Below are positions 38,901-47,553 of a stretch of 64,000 bases of DNA, in pieces. The position numbers and the translations under genes were made by a program. This DNA comes from Leptolyngbyaceae cyanobacterium clean351 (GTDB lineage: Bacteria > Cyanobacteriota > Cyanobacteriia > DAIDHW01): positions 496,353 through 560,352 of the forward strand of contig DAIDHW010000001.1 of the NCBI GenBank assembly GCA_027451865.1. Direction: 5' to 3'. The notes beneath the pieces are model-generated. The model ran no database searches, was not told where the DNA came from, and saw only the letters and a program-made list of their open reading frames with translations. Every line of letters starts with the position of its first letter. Within the stretch, counting starts at the first letter, position 1.

Positions 38901-39583
38901 AAGGAAGCCACGTAAACTGGTACTGGAGCTAAGCCCAGGTCAACCAGGGCTCGGCCCAAGGCTTCCACCACAGCGGTATTGCCGGCTAGGTGGTGAGCCC
39001 GGTAAAAAACTACCCCGACCCGGGGTCCAGGGGAAGGGGGCCAAGGGTAACAGCCGACCCGGGGTTGGGGTTGGGGTGGCTGGGGTCGGTAGGAGCTGTC
39101 ACCACAGCAATCCCTTAGCCAAAGCAGGGCATTGGCAAAGTTTTCCACCCCACCTTCCCTGAGGTATTGCCAGAAGCACTCCACCTGGGTCAGAGGTACG
39201 GTGGAGTGACTCATCAGTTCCATATCCGGCCGGTCGTCTCCAGGCAGCACTACCAACTGTCCCCGCCGGCGCTCTACACTTTCCCGAACTACCTCTAGGC
39301 CGTAGGTCCAGTAGCTACGCCCCCCCAATAGGCGGAGGATAATTACCTGGGCAAACTCCAGGACCGCCTCGGCGTAGGCGTCAATGACCACCTGGGGGGT
39401 TAACCGCAGCAGGTTAACTGCCCGCAGAGCCGGGAAGTCCTTGGGTAAGCGGTCTAGGGCCTGGGCTAGGGTTTGGATATCTGTATCCGCTGCCGTGAGG
39501 AACACCCAGGGAGCCGGGGTTTGCTCTACGAACGCCAAACCATCTTGGGGCAAAGGCACCCCTGTGCTCGCTACCTTGTGCAT
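35948..39583 (-). CDS. cobN: Cobaltochelatase subunit CobN
   Basis: A 1211-residue chelatase of the CobN/ChlH family, the large subunit that inserts cobalt into the corrin ring in aerobic cobalamin synthesis. The family segments are seen in HVGKHGNLEWLPGKS, VNDPGEGAQAKRRAQAVI, YSVDLRALPTESAW, NWSSYAYG and RHGYKGAFELAATVDY. Separation from ChlH (Mg-chelatase) rests on the shorter length and overall similarity. RBS GGAGAGATA precedes the ATG at 39583. mfd lies 49 bases upstream on the same strand; cbiB is upstream of that, so vitamin B12 genes flank mfd. Confidence 0.9.
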   Translation of the reverse strand: MHKVASTGVPLPQDGLAFVEQTPAPWVFLTAADTDIQTLAQALDRLPKDFPALRAVNLLRLTPQVVIDAYAEAVLEFAQVIILRLLGGRSYWTYGLEVVRESVERRRGQLVVLPGDDRPDMELMSHSTVPLTQVECFWQYLREGGVENFANALLWLRDCCGDSSYRPQPPQPQPRVGCYPWPPSPGPRVGVVFYRAHHLAGNTAVVEALGRALVDLGLAPVPVYVASLTDPDLQGQLLEHLEQPIELVITTTGFSLAQGGRVDLWERLDVPVLQAICSGGSQTDWREGLTGLSPRDLAMHVVLPEMDGRITTRVISCKQSTRWDPRLETPVVDYEPLPERIAWVAQLASNWVRLRQTPPDQRRVALILANYPHRNGRLANGVGLDTPASCVGILRALAQAGYRVDDPPGTPAALIERLTQGVTNDPETQAHPVTQSLCASEYQAFWATLPAAVRSGISQRWGEASQEPFAVPGLVLGHVFVGIQPPRGYDQDPALNYHAPDLEPPHSYLAFYAWVRRFAQVVVHVGKHGNLEWLPGKSIALDNTCYPEVTLGPMPHLYPFIVNDPGEGAQAKRRAQAVILDHLTPPLTRGELYGPLQRLEGLIDEYYEAQALDPPRVRTIQEQIRALVDAEHLDYDLTQLGSPTADWIAQADGYLCELKEAQIRDGLHILGQCPQGEQLRDLTIAIARSPSAGRQGLTRALASDRAWPFDPLTTPLGEPWEQGDGRTVGDGVEALEIQARDLVQGVITGAPISPPGPRTQAELTWISTQLLPALRQTDQEINCLLRGLGGGYVPSGPAGAPTRGRPEVLPTGRNFYSVDLRALPTESAWALGRRAAEALIERYTQDQGEYPRCLGLSVWGTSTMRTGGDDLAQALALLGVQPVWDGPSRRVLGAEVLPLGVLGRPRVDVTLRISGFFRDAFPNLIALFNQAVAAVAALEEPEAQNPLAARVRQESQAWQADGVSPAQALVRAQYRVFGSKPGAYGAGLQGLIEAQIWRTEADLAQAYINWSSYAYGTETESFVPEVFKQRLKTLDVVLHNQDNREHDLLDSDDYYQFQGGLAVAARTLQGHNPQLYFGDHSRPESPRIRRLAEEIARVYRSRVVNPKWLRGVMRHGYKGAFELAATVDYLFAYGATTGCVTDHMYAGVTEAYLFDSEVKAFLQSHNPWALRDIAERLLEAEQRGLWSSDSATVERLRSIVHQAEGVIEGSP

Positions 39584-39632
39584 TATCTCTCCTCGCCTGA
39601 ACCCTGTCGGTCATAACCCATGGAAGGGCTCC

Positions 39633-42600
39633 TTAGGGAACACGGATCTGCCCCAGCCATTGGATTAAATTGGTTAACTGTTGGTCTACCGGCAGCAGGC
39701 CTAGTCCCCGCACAGTTACTTTACCGGGGCTGTAGACAAAGCGACTGCGCACCCCTGAGGTTAACTGCTCCTGGAGCCCCTGCCAGGCAGGTTCATCCAT
39801 AGCCGTTTCTAGGATGACGTGTTGCTTGCCTTCCGGCCGGATACGGCTGAAGCCCAAGGGCCGAGCCCGCTGTTTGAGCTCCATCACCTGAAACAACTGT
39901 AGAGCCGGGGGGGGGATTGGGCCGTAGCGGTCGCTCCAATCAAGGGCAATCTGGGCCAACTCCTGCTGAGTGCTACTGGCAGCCAAGGAGCGATAGGCAC
40001 TCATCTTCTGGTCTAGATCTGGAATGTAGTCAGCGGGGATGAAGGCCATTACCGCCAGCTCAATCTTGGTATCGTCAACGGGAGGGATGGTCTGGCCCTG
40101 GACCCGGCAAATTTCCTCTTGGAGCATTTCGGCGTACAGGTCAAACCCCACATCAGCCATTTGTCCGGACTGTTCCGCCCCCAGAATATTACCTACCCCC
40201 CGGATTTCCATATCCCGCACTGCTAGCTGGTAGCCTGACCCTAGTTGACTGAATTCCTGCAGGGCTTGCAAGCGGCGACGGGCCAGGTCAGAGAGGGCCT
40301 CCCCCGCTGGATAAAATAGCCAGGCGTGGGCCTGGACTCCCGAGCGACCTACCCGGCCTCGGAGCTGATACAGCTGGGAAAGGCCAAAGCGTTGGGCGTC
40401 CTCAATCAAGATTGTGTTCACCCGGGGGATATCAAGGCCTGACTCGATGATCGTGGTGCACACCAGAATATCAGCGCCAGCGTTACTGAAGGTAAGCATG
40501 GTGGTCTCTAGGTCTGCCTCGGGCATTTGACCGTGGGCAACCGCCAGGCGAGCCCCAGGGACCATGGCTTGGAGGCACTCGGCCACCTCTTCAATTCCTT
40601 CGACCCGGGAGACTACATAGAACACTTGACCGCCCCGGTCCAGTTCCTGGCACAGGGCAGTGCGCACCGTTTCTGGATCGTAGGGGGCAAAGTGAGTCTT
40701 AATAGGCCGACGGGTTGGGGGGGGCGTGGTAATCAAACTCATCTCCCGGACGCCGGAAAGAGCCATGTAGAGGGTCCGGGGAATGGGGGTGGCACTGAGG
40801 GTGAGCACGTCTACCTGAGTCTTGAGGACCTTAATTTTCTCTTTTTGACCAACTCCAAAGCGCTGTTCCTCATCCACCACCAATAGACCCAAGTCGCGAA
40901 AGCGCACCTCCTTACCTAGGATCTGGTGGGTCCCCACCACCACATCCATCTCTCCAGTGGCTAGGCGCTGGTGGATTTGCTGGCGCTCCTGGGGGGTGCG
41001 GAACCGGTTGAGCAGACCCACCTGAATGGGATAGGGGGCAAAGCGCTCTTGGAGGGTGTGGTAGTGTTGCTGGGTCAGGATGGTAGTCGGAGCTAACACT
41101 GCCACTTGCTTACCCGCGAGCACAGCTTTGAAAATTGCCCTGAGAGCTACTTCCGTCTTGCCAAACCCCACATCCCCGCAAACTAGGCGGTCCATGGGCC
41201 GCGGACTCTCCATATCCCGCTTCACATCCAGGGTGGACTTAATTTGGTCGGGGGTAAGGGCGTAGGGAAAAGACTCCTCCAACTCCCGCTGCCAGGGCAT
41301 GTCCGGGGGGTAGGCGAACCCCACCTGGGTAGAGCGCTGGGCGTACAGTTGCAGCAGATCAACCGCTAGCTTGCGGATCGCCCTACGCACCTTAGCCTTC
41401 GTACGCTCCCAGCCCTTCCCAGACATGGGACTCAAGCTTGGGGTGCTTTCCCCCTGGGAGCGAAACCTTGACAGCACAGCCAACTGGTCGGCAGGGACGC
41501 GAATCTCTCCATCAGCATACTGCAGTACCAGATACTCCCGATTAGCCAGTCTTTCGAGCCGCAGAAAGCGGCCGATACCGTGGTGACGGTGGACCACGTA
41601 ATCCCCAGGCTGCAGTTTATTGGGGTCAACCTGGCGAGAAGCAGCCCGGCGCCGCTTGCGCACATAGCTGGGAGTGGCGAGGGCATGCTGACCGAAAAAC
41701 TCCCGGTCAGTCACCACCACTAGCCGCCAAGGGGGCAGAATAATTCCCTCGAGTTCGGCCAAGCCAGAGTACTTGAGGGCGACTGGGACCTTAAGGCTGA
41801 CTAGCCGCTCAAGGGCTGGATAGTCCCGGGGATTGGCCACAAATTGAGCCGGGCAATCATGCTCCTGCAGCAGTGAAACAGACCGAGAGGGTTGGGCGGA
41901 AATTAGCCAAATACTCGAGCCTTGATGGATTTCGGTGCGGAGGGTTTCCGCCAGCCGGGCAAACTGGTGGGGGACTGCCGGGACTGGCCGGCTGGCTAGG
42001 TTGATCCCATCTCCGTTGCTTAACTGTCGCAGGTGTAAACAGGGGAATTGGGTCACTGCCCCCAGAGTTTCCTGTGGGGGGCGGTGTCGGGACGGCTGGG
42101 GACTACCCAGTCCCTGGTAGGCTTCCTGGGCCCGGGCAAACCAACTCTCCCCGTGAGCCTGGCACTGCTCCGGCTCATCGACAACTACTAGGGTCGAGGG
42201 CGAGAGGTAGTCTAACAGGCTGGCTCCCATATCCCCGGGGGCAAAGGGGCTGTAGTCCCTCGGGGTCAAGAGTAGCTGGGGAATCTGGTCTAGAGACCTT
42301 TGGGTAACCGGGTCAAACTCTCGCAGCTGTTCTAATTGGTCACCAAACCACTCCAGCCGTACCGGCAGTTCCGCCGCCACTGGAAACAGGTCCAGAATTC
42401 CTCCCCGCTGACTCCACTGGCCTTCCGTTTCTACTTGGGCTACCCGTTCGTAGCCCAGGCGGGTCAGGACTGAGCCTAGGGCAGTCGGCGAGTAGTCAAT
42501 TCCCGGCCGTAACTGCTCACAGGCTGAGTGAAACTGCCGGGCGCTAGGTAGATGGGGTTGCAAAGCCCGTTCGCTTGCCACTACCGCCATCTTTGCTCGG

Positions 42601-42929
42601 CTGCCCAGATCCGCCAGCACCTGCATCTGCCCCCAGGTCATCTCCATCTCCAAACCCCCAGGTTCGTAGGGAGAAGCCTCGGAGGTGGGGTAGAAGTGGA
42701 CGACCGCCCAACCCATGGCCTCTAACTGAGCTACCCAACGGCCCGCCTCCTCTACCGTAGCGGTGATTACCGCCAGGGGAGATTCCCCCGCCAGGGCTGA
42801 ACTCACCAGGCCCTTACCCAAACGAGCTAGCCCTTGGAGGACTAGGGGGGTACCAATCTGAAGTTTACTCTCTAGATCTGCTGTCAGGGCCGAGCGCCGC
42901 AGACTTCGAACTAAGGCAGTAAAGGGCAT
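39633..42929 (-). CDS. mfd: Transcription-repair coupling factor Mfd
   Basis: A 1098-residue ATPase that removes RNA polymerase stalled at DNA damage and recruits UvrA. The UvrB-like N-terminal region has [12 protein letters not shown] and [11 protein letters not shown] CarD-like RNA polymerase interaction domain is near residue 440 ([14 protein letters not shown]). The RecG-like motor has Walker [32 protein letters not shown] and [10 protein letters not shown]. The length is normal. Its start at 42929 is followed upstream by a small membrane gene on the same strand. Confidence 0.97.
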   Translation of the reverse strand: MPFTALVRSLRRSALTADLESKLQIGTPLVLQGLARLGKGLVSSALAGESPLAVITATVEEAGRWVAQLEAMGWAVVHFYPTSEASPYEPGGLEMEMTWGQMQVLADLGSRAKMAVVASERALQPHLPSARQFHSACEQLRPGIDYSPTALGSVLTRLGYERVAQVETEGQWSQRGGILDLFPVAAELPVRLEWFGDQLEQLREFDPVTQRSLDQIPQLLLTPRDYSPFAPGDMGASLLDYLSPSTLVVVDEPEQCQAHGESWFARAQEAYQGLGSPQPSRHRPPQETLGAVTQFPCLHLRQLSNGDGINLASRPVPAVPHQFARLAETLRTEIHQGSSIWLISAQPSRSVSLLQEHDCPAQFVANPRDYPALERLVSLKVPVALKYSGLAELEGIILPPWRLVVVTDREFFGQHALATPSYVRKRRRAASRQVDPNKLQPGDYVVHRHHGIGRFLRLERLANREYLVLQYADGEIRVPADQLAVLSRFRSQGESTPSLSPMSGKGWERTKAKVRRAIRKLAVDLLQLYAQRSTQVGFAYPPDMPWQRELEESFPYALTPDQIKSTLDVKRDMESPRPMDRLVCGDVGFGKTEVALRAIFKAVLAGKQVAVLAPTTILTQQHYHTLQERFAPYPIQVGLLNRFRTPQERQQIHQRLATGEMDVVVGTHQILGKEVRFRDLGLLVVDEEQRFGVGQKEKIKVLKTQVDVLTLSATPIPRTLYMALSGVREMSLITTPPPTRRPIKTHFAPYDPETVRTALCQELDRGGQVFYVVSRVEGIEEVAECLQAMVPGARLAVAHGQMPEADLETTMLTFSNAGADILVCTTIIESGLDIPRVNTILIEDAQRFGLSQLYQLRGRVGRSGVQAHAWLFYPAGEALSDLARRRLQALQEFSQLGSGYQLAVRDMEIRGVGNILGAEQSGQMADVGFDLYAEMLQEEICRVQGQTIPPVDDTKIELAVMAFIPADYIPDLDQKMSAYRSLAASSTQQELAQIALDWSDRYGPIPPPALQLFQVMELKQRARPLGFSRIRPEGKQHVILETAMDEPAWQGLQEQLTSGVRSRFVYSPGKVTVRGLGLLPVDQQLTNLIQWLGQIRVP

Positions 42930-42950
42930 AGGAGCAACAGAAAGTACTTG

Positions 42951-43214
42951 TTAGGTGCGGCGAGACTTAGTCGTACCGGGAAACCAACCATTCCAGGTCC
43001 CCACCAGGGCTGCTATGGCCGCATAGAAGCCCATGCCGCGCCAGTGCTCACCCATATACTCCCAAACCGTCATGCCGGCGCCGCCGTTCTCTCCTTGGCG
43101 TGTTTCCCAGGGGATCAGGAACAAGCTGCAGATAAATACCAGCAAAAAGACAGTTACCCAAATTACCAGGAACCAACCCAACCCCCATAGCCAACGATGC
43201 AGCACTCCTTTCAT
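42951..43214 (-). CDS. Small membrane protein, unknown
   Basis: An 87-residue protein with two hydrophobic helices (about residues 11-38 and 59-75) joined by a polar loop containing ETRQGENGG. I do not recognise it. The ATG at 43214 overlaps the cbiB stop by four bases (ATGA) and has GGAGG just upstream, so translation is coupled to cbiB; mfd follows after 21 bases. This suggests one long mRNA. Confidence 0.65.
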   Translation of the reverse strand: MKGVLHRWLWGLGWFLVIWVTVFLLVFICSLFLIPWETRQGENGGAGMTVWEYMGEHWRGMGFYAAIAALVGTWNGWFPGTTKSRRT

Positions 43215-44179
43215 AGTCCTCCCCAATCATGATGATGGTACACACAGTAGAGAACCCCTAAGCTTAACCAGAACAAGAAGCAGGTCCGAGTCAGGTCTAG
43301 GGCCTGGCGGACTTGGATCGGGGTGATAGGTCGGCAGGGGTCTCCCAGCGGGGGCTTGAGGCGCGCCACACCCTGATACCAATTTACTCCCCCCAACTGC
43401 ACCCCCAAAATCGCGGCGTAGGCTGCCTCACTCCAGCCGGAGTTAGGACTAGGGTCTGCCGGGGCATCACGACAGCAGAGGCGCCACACCCGTCGAGGCT
43501 GGCCGGACAGTAGCGCCAGAGTCGCCACTGTCGCTCGACAAGGGAGCCAAGTCAAACCGTCCTCCAGCCGCGCGCTAAACCAACCCAGGTAGGTGTAGGG
43601 TTGATGTCTATAACCTACCATCGAATCCAGAGTGCTGGCGGCTTTGTAGGCTAAGGCTAGAGGTGCACTGCCCAGGGCTGGCCAGCCCAAGCCAAGTAGG
43701 GCAAAAAACAGGGGCCCCATTACTCCATCTACTGAATTCTCGGCTACTGTCTCTAAGAGGGCCCGCAGTACCTCAGTCTCCGACAAGTCCCCTGTGTCTC
43801 GGCCGACGTACAGTTGTAAACGGTTGCGAGCCTCAGGCAGGTCCTGGAGTGCCAGAGGCCCCAAAACCGATTCAGCTGCCTGACGTAGGGAGCGACCCGC
43901 AAAGCAGGAGGCTAGGAGGATAATCCCCATCCCTTCCCCGAGGAGGGGATGAATTCTTCCCGCCCCCCGGACTAGCAACCACCCCAGGGCAGCACTCCCC
44001 CCTACCAACCCCAGGCCCAGGACAATCCCCGCTATCCTTTGGGACCGGGGATGAGAACAGGAAAGTCTGATCCAGGTGGTGGTCGCCTGGATTACTAACC
44101 CCATGCCGCGCACTGGGTGGGGCCAACCCCAAGGATCCCCCACCCAAAAATCCACCAAGGCCGCTCCAAACAAAATCAC
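43211..44179 (-). CDS. cbiB: Adenosylcobinamide-phosphate synthase CbiB
   Basis: An integral membrane enzyme that attaches aminopropanol phosphate to adenosylcobyric acid in cobalamin synthesis (CbiB/CobD). It has the family start, GAALVDFWVGDPWGWPHPVRGMG, then ETVAENSVDGVMGPLFFALLGL, AYKAASTLDSMVGY and YLGWFSARLEDGLTWLPCR, over 322 residues with several helices. The GTG start overlaps the upstream gene's stop (GTGA). Together with cobN it indicates a B12-synthesising organism, although only these two steps are visible. Confidence 0.93.
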   Translation of the reverse strand: MILFGAALVDFWVGDPWGWPHPVRGMGLVIQATTTWIRLSCSHPRSQRIAGIVLGLGLVGGSAALGWLLVRGAGRIHPLLGEGMGIILLASCFAGRSLRQAAESVLGPLALQDLPEARNRLQLYVGRDTGDLSETEVLRALLETVAENSVDGVMGPLFFALLGLGWPALGSAPLALAYKAASTLDSMVGYRHQPYTYLGWFSARLEDGLTWLPCRATVATLALLSGQPRRVWRLCCRDAPADPSPNSGWSEAAYAAILGVQLGGVNWYQGVARLKPPLGDPCRPITPIQVRQALDLTRTCFLFWLSLGVLYCVYHHHDWGGL

Positions 44180-44475
44180 CGACAGGAGGACAGCAGCTGC
44201 TCTAGTTGAGTGGGAGTCAAGTTAGCTTGGATGTAGTTGGGGTGATGGGGGTCGTAGGGAGAGAGGAGGCGATGGGCAACCCGGACCCGGGCTTGGGCAG
44301 GTACCACTGGCAGGTCCGGGTCATCGGGGGTGGATCTGACTAGGGAGCTGGAAAAGCCTCGATACACCATCACCTGGTCGACCTCACCCAACTCATCAAT
44401 CAGTTCCACGAGCAGAACCTCGCGGGGATGCTGCCGGGTGTACCTTTCTAAATCAGGACCCAGATCAAGGACCAA
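44176..44475 (-). CDS. Conserved cyanobacterial small protein, unknown
   Basis: A 99-residue soluble protein, probably of a DUF shared with plastids (DUF7734-like by memory, unchecked). Distinctive segments are DQVMVYRGFSSSLVRST near residues 33-50, DPDLPVVP and NYIQANLTPTQLEQLL. No signal or helix is seen. The stop overlaps the cbiB GTG by four bases and its start lies 2 bases after the DUF3177 gene, so it is in the same unit. Confidence 0.65.
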   Translation of the reverse strand: MVLDLGPDLERYTRQHPREVLLVELIDELGEVDQVMVYRGFSSSLVRSTPDDPDLPVVPAQARVRVAHRLLSPYDPHHPNYIQANLTPTQLEQLLSSCR

Positions 44476-44477
44476 GC

Positions 44478-45074
44478 CTAGAGCTCTCCTGCCATGCGTC
44501 CCTGTTTACGTAGGCGAAAAACGAGAAAGTGGCCAAAGTAGAGTGTATAGACAAGCAGCCCTACTAGGCCCAGAAACCCCAAAAAACCGGGAGTGTAACC
44601 CGAGTGGAAGACTAGCCGGTAAGCCCAAGGGGGCTCGAGCCAGAGGCGGCACTGACTCGCCAGCAGTTCCGACTGGGAGCGGAAGCCACAGGGGAGAAAC
44701 CACAGCCCAAAGCTAGCACCCAGCAGACAGTAAAAGGTTATAGCCCACCGCCAGCTAGTCAAGGCTAGTTTAAGCAGGCCCGGGCGAGACTCGGCAATTT
44801 CCTCGTTCAAGTCGACCCAGAACCACAGCCCGGCCGGGATCAGGACCCGGGCGAGCCAACCAGTCAGGAAAGCCACCGGCAGGGCAGCAATCATCAGATA
44901 CACGGTGACCCCGAGTAGGCTGGCGACGCGCCAGTAGATGATCAGCAAACGACCAATAGCAGCCTGCCGGCCGACCCAAGCCCAGATGAGTAATCCGAGG
45001 GGGAAAAAAACGGTGAACAGGACTGCCATCCGGTAGTCTGTCCACACCAGAGAACTGAGAAAATCATCAGTCAT
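44478..45074 (-). CDS. DUF3177 family membrane protein
   Basis: A 198-residue protein with four or five transmembrane helices. The start (LVWTDYRMAVLFTVFFPLGLL) followed by IYWRVASLLGVTVYLMIAALP and LWFWVDLNEEI fits the cyanobacterial DUF3177 family, whose function is unknown. It opens a tight string (DUF3177, the 99-residue gene, cbiB, the 87-residue gene) and is 15 bases downstream of cp12 on the same strand. Confidence 0.75.
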   Translation of the reverse strand: MTDDFLSSLVWTDYRMAVLFTVFFPLGLLIWAWVGRQAAIGRLLIIYWRVASLLGVTVYLMIAALPVAFLTGWLARVLIPAGLWFWVDLNEEIAESRPGLLKLALTSWRWAITFYCLLGASFGLWFLPCGFRSQSELLASQCRLWLEPPWAYRLVFHSGYTPGFLGFLGLVGLLVYTLYFGHFLVFRLRKQGRMAGEL

Positions 45075-45089
45075 GGAGAGGCAAACAAC

Positions 45090-45311
45090 CTAATCTTCGT
45101 AAAGCCGGCACTCATCAGCACCAGGGTTGCTGTCACAGTAACGCTCCAAGGCCGTCTTAGGTTTCACTTGCCGTTGATGAGCTGCCTCAGCCTGAAGTTC
45201 CTCCACGGCATCCCAGGCGGCGGCACATTCACCAGAGCCCGGCCCTTCAATCCGGCAAACTTCCCGCGCTTGCTCCAACTCGGTTTGGATCTTGTCTTGA
45301 ATGTCACTCAT
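45090..45311 (-). CDS. cp12: Calvin cycle regulatory protein CP12
   Basis: A 73-residue redox switch protein. When oxidised, CP12 ties GAPDH and phosphoribulokinase into an inactive complex, shutting the Calvin cycle in the dark. Both cysteine pairs are present (C19/C29 and C59/C68), along with the core AAWDAVEELQAEAAH and the C-terminal ADECRLYED that enters the GAPDH active site. I use the ATG at 45311 rather than the upstream GTG-type start. Its partner prk is about 10 kb away in this window. Confidence 0.97.
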   Translation of the reverse strand: MSDIQDKIQTELEQAREVCRIEGPGSGECAAAWDAVEELQAEAAHQRQVKPKTALERYCDSNPGADECRLYED

Positions 45312-45426
45312 AGGAATTGTTACTCTCAAGGATTTTGAGATTGTCCTTCGACTGTATCACAACCCGAGGCAAAGCTGCCGGAGGGTAGAATTTAGTTAGA
45401 CTAGTGGTCCCAATCTCTGCCCTGCT

Positions 45427-46278
45427 ATGACAGACAGCCCTCTTCCTTCCCTACGATCCAGTGGTTCACCCCTAGAGGAATTTGGTCAAGAAACCTTTGC
45501 CCTGACCCGGCGGTTATTTATTCAACTGCGCCGACGGCCCTCAACCTTAATCGCGGGGCTGATCCAACCCTTGATGTGGCTGATTTTATTCGGGGCCCTC
45601 TTTGAAAATGCTCCGGCTGGCCTATTCGGGGCCAGTCAAGGCTATGGTCAGTTCCTTGCCGCTGGCGTGCTGGTATTTACCGCCTTTGGCGGGGCCTTAA
45701 ATGCCGGCCTACCAGTGATGTTTGACCGGGAGTTTGGATTTCTCAATCGGCTCTTGGTAGCCCCCTTGGTGTCGCGGTTTTCCATAGTTCTAGCTTCGGC
45801 CATCTTCATCACTAGCCTCAGTCTCCTGCAGTCAGTTGGTATAGTCCTCACCAGTGCCCTTTTGGGAGCGCAACTGCCGAGCCTAGCTGGTCTGGGCCTG
45901 GGGTTAGCAATTTTAATCTTGTTGGTGTTGGGAGTCACAGCCCTCAGCCTCGGACTGGCCTTCGCTCTGCCGGGACACATAGAACTGCTAGCCGTGATCT
46001 TTATCACCAATTTGCCCTTGCTATTTGCCAGCAGTGCTCTGGCTCCCCTTTCCTTTATGCCCCCCTGGTTACAGCTGGTGGCTAGCCTCAATCCCCTCAC
46101 CTACGCTATTGAACCAATCCGCTACCTTTACCTCCACGCAACCTGGACCCTAAGCAGCCCGGTCATGACTGCCCCTTGGGGAGAGGTGAGCCTCGGGGGC
46201 ACCCTGGTGGTCCTAGCTAGCTTTGACCTGCTAATCCTAGCGGCGATCCGGCCCCTGCTGAGTCGCAAACTAGTCTAA
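45427..46278 (+). CDS. ABC-2 type transporter permease, Ycf38-like
   Basis: A 283-residue permease with six hydrophobic helices. LIAGLIQPLMWLILFGALF, AGVLVFTAFGGALNAG, DREFGFLNRLLVAPL and LASLNPLTYAIEPIRYL are typical of the DrrB/ABC-2 family, and the branch resembles Ycf38 of red-algal plastids. No ATPase partner is next to it, so the complex must be completed elsewhere. Its stop is immediately followed by the ATG of the LpxB-like gene with no gap, so the two are coupled. Confidence 0.8.
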   Translation: MTDSPLPSLRSSGSPLEEFGQETFALTRRLFIQLRRRPSTLIAGLIQPLMWLILFGALFENAPAGLFGASQGYGQFLAAGVLVFTAFGGALNAGLPVMFDREFGFLNRLLVAPLVSRFSIVLASAIFITSLSLLQSVGIVLTSALLGAQLPSLAGLGLGLAILILLVLGVTALSLGLAFALPGHIELLAVIFITNLPLLFASSALAPLSFMPPWLQLVASLNPLTYAIEPIRYLYLHATWTLSSPVMTAPWGEVSLGGTLVVLASFDLLILAAIRPLLSRKLV

Positions 46279-47553
46279 ATGAACTTTCCCGGTCACCCGG
46301 GCCCCAGTGATATTTTGATCCTCACCAATGGGCCCGGAGAATTAGCTACCTGGGTAAGGCCGATGGTCCGGGCCCTCAGGGATCTGCTCGGGCCGGGGCC
46401 GCGCCTGTCCGTGGTCCTTTCTCCCTGTCCTCACGCCACAGGGGCTGAGATGGGTATTGCCCGCGGCTACCCTGAGGTAGACCGGGTTCTGCCCGCCTCG
46501 GCCTTTTTTAATTTCCTCATCACAGGCAAAACCCCGGAGAGTTGGGATTGGCATCCCCAGGGGGTGATTTTATTTCTAGGGGGAGACCAGGCCTTCCCAG
46601 TTCTGCTAGGGAAACGCCTCGGTTACCGCACCGTGGTTTACGCCGAACAACGGGGGCGGTGGGCGGCCTGGATCGATCAATTCGCCGCCAGTAATGACCG
46701 GGTAGGTGTCGCCGCCAAGTATCGCCACAAGTTGGCAGTGGTGGGGGACCTCACCGGCGAGGTAGGAGCCCCCCAGCCGCTGGCATCCCCAGGACTAGAG
46801 GCTCTCCCTAAGCTAGACGCAGATGGAGAGCTCATTGGCCTGCTACCTGGTTCAAAGTCAGCTAAATTGACCCAAGGGGTGCCTCTATGCTTGGCTGCGG
46901 CTGGCCACCTCCACCGCCTGCGGCCCCACGACCGGTTTGTTGTCCCCCTTGCTCCCTCCCTCGACCCAGTCAGGCTAGCGGCCTACGCCGACCCTAGTCT
47001 TAATCCCTACACCCAGGTTTTCCCGGGTGGGGCAGCCGAGCTAGTGATACCTACGAAGGGGTTGCCCTTTTTGAGAACTGTCGCAGGAGCAGAGGTGGTT
47101 CTGTGGCCAAGGTTTCCCAGCTACAACCTGCTGAAGTTGTGCCGAATTTGCCTAACCACGGTAGGAGCGAATACGGCCGAGTTAGGGGTACTGGGGATAC
47201 CGATGGTCGTCCTTCTGCCCACTCAGCAGCTAGACGCCATGCGCAGCTGGGATGGACTGCCGGGGATCCTGGCTCGCCTACCGGGGGTGGGCAGTGTCTT
47301 CGCCCGGGTAATTAATGGGGTAGCTCTCCAGCGGTTAGGCCGTTTGGCCTGGCCGAACATTTGGGCCGGCCACGAAATTGTTCCCGAGTTAGTTGGCCCT
47401 CTAGACCCCGCAACTGTAGCCCAAGTGGTGGTGGATTACCTGAGTCAGCCTGAGCGCCTACAGGTCATGGTCAAGGAACTGCAGCGCGTTTCTCCCGCCC
47501 CCGGAGCCGCAGCCAAGCTTGCCACCCTAGTGGCTTTTCAGTTAGTCCGGTAG
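46279..47553 (+). CDS. LpxB-like glycosyltransferase-related protein
   Basis: A 424-residue protein resembling lipid-A-disaccharide synthase: ILILTNGPGELATWVRPMV at the N-terminus, LIGLLPGSKSAKL in the middle, and CLTTVGANTAELGVLGIPM in the C-terminal domain, as in GT-B folds. It is not a canonical LpxB, and the paired ABC-2 permease suggests a glycolipid or envelope role; this is inference. The reaction is unknown. Its end overlaps the GT2 gene on the other strand by 16 bases. Confidence 0.65.
   Translation: MNFPGHPGPSDILILTNGPGELATWVRPMVRALRDLLGPGPRLSVVLSPCPHATGAEMGIARGYPEVDRVLPASAFFNFLITGKTPESWDWHPQGVILFLGGDQAFPVLLGKRLGYRTVVYAEQRGRWAAWIDQFAASNDRVGVAAKYRHKLAVVGDLTGEVGAPQPLASPGLEALPKLDADGELIGLLPGSKSAKLTQGVPLCLAAAGHLHRLRPHDRFVVPLAPSLDPVRLAAYADPSLNPYTQVFPGGAAELVIPTKGLPFLRTVAGAEVVLWPRFPSYNLLKLCRICLTTVGANTAELGVLGIPMVVLLPTQQLDAMRSWDGLPGILARLPGVGSVFARVINGVALQRLGRLAWPNIWAGHEIVPELVGPLDPATVAQVVVDYLSQPERLQVMVKELQRVSPAPGAAAKLATLVAFQLVR

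Noticed and set aside
39584-39632. Cobalamin riboswitch before cobN
   Set aside because: Only 49 bases separate it from mfd, and no B12-box-like pattern is seen.
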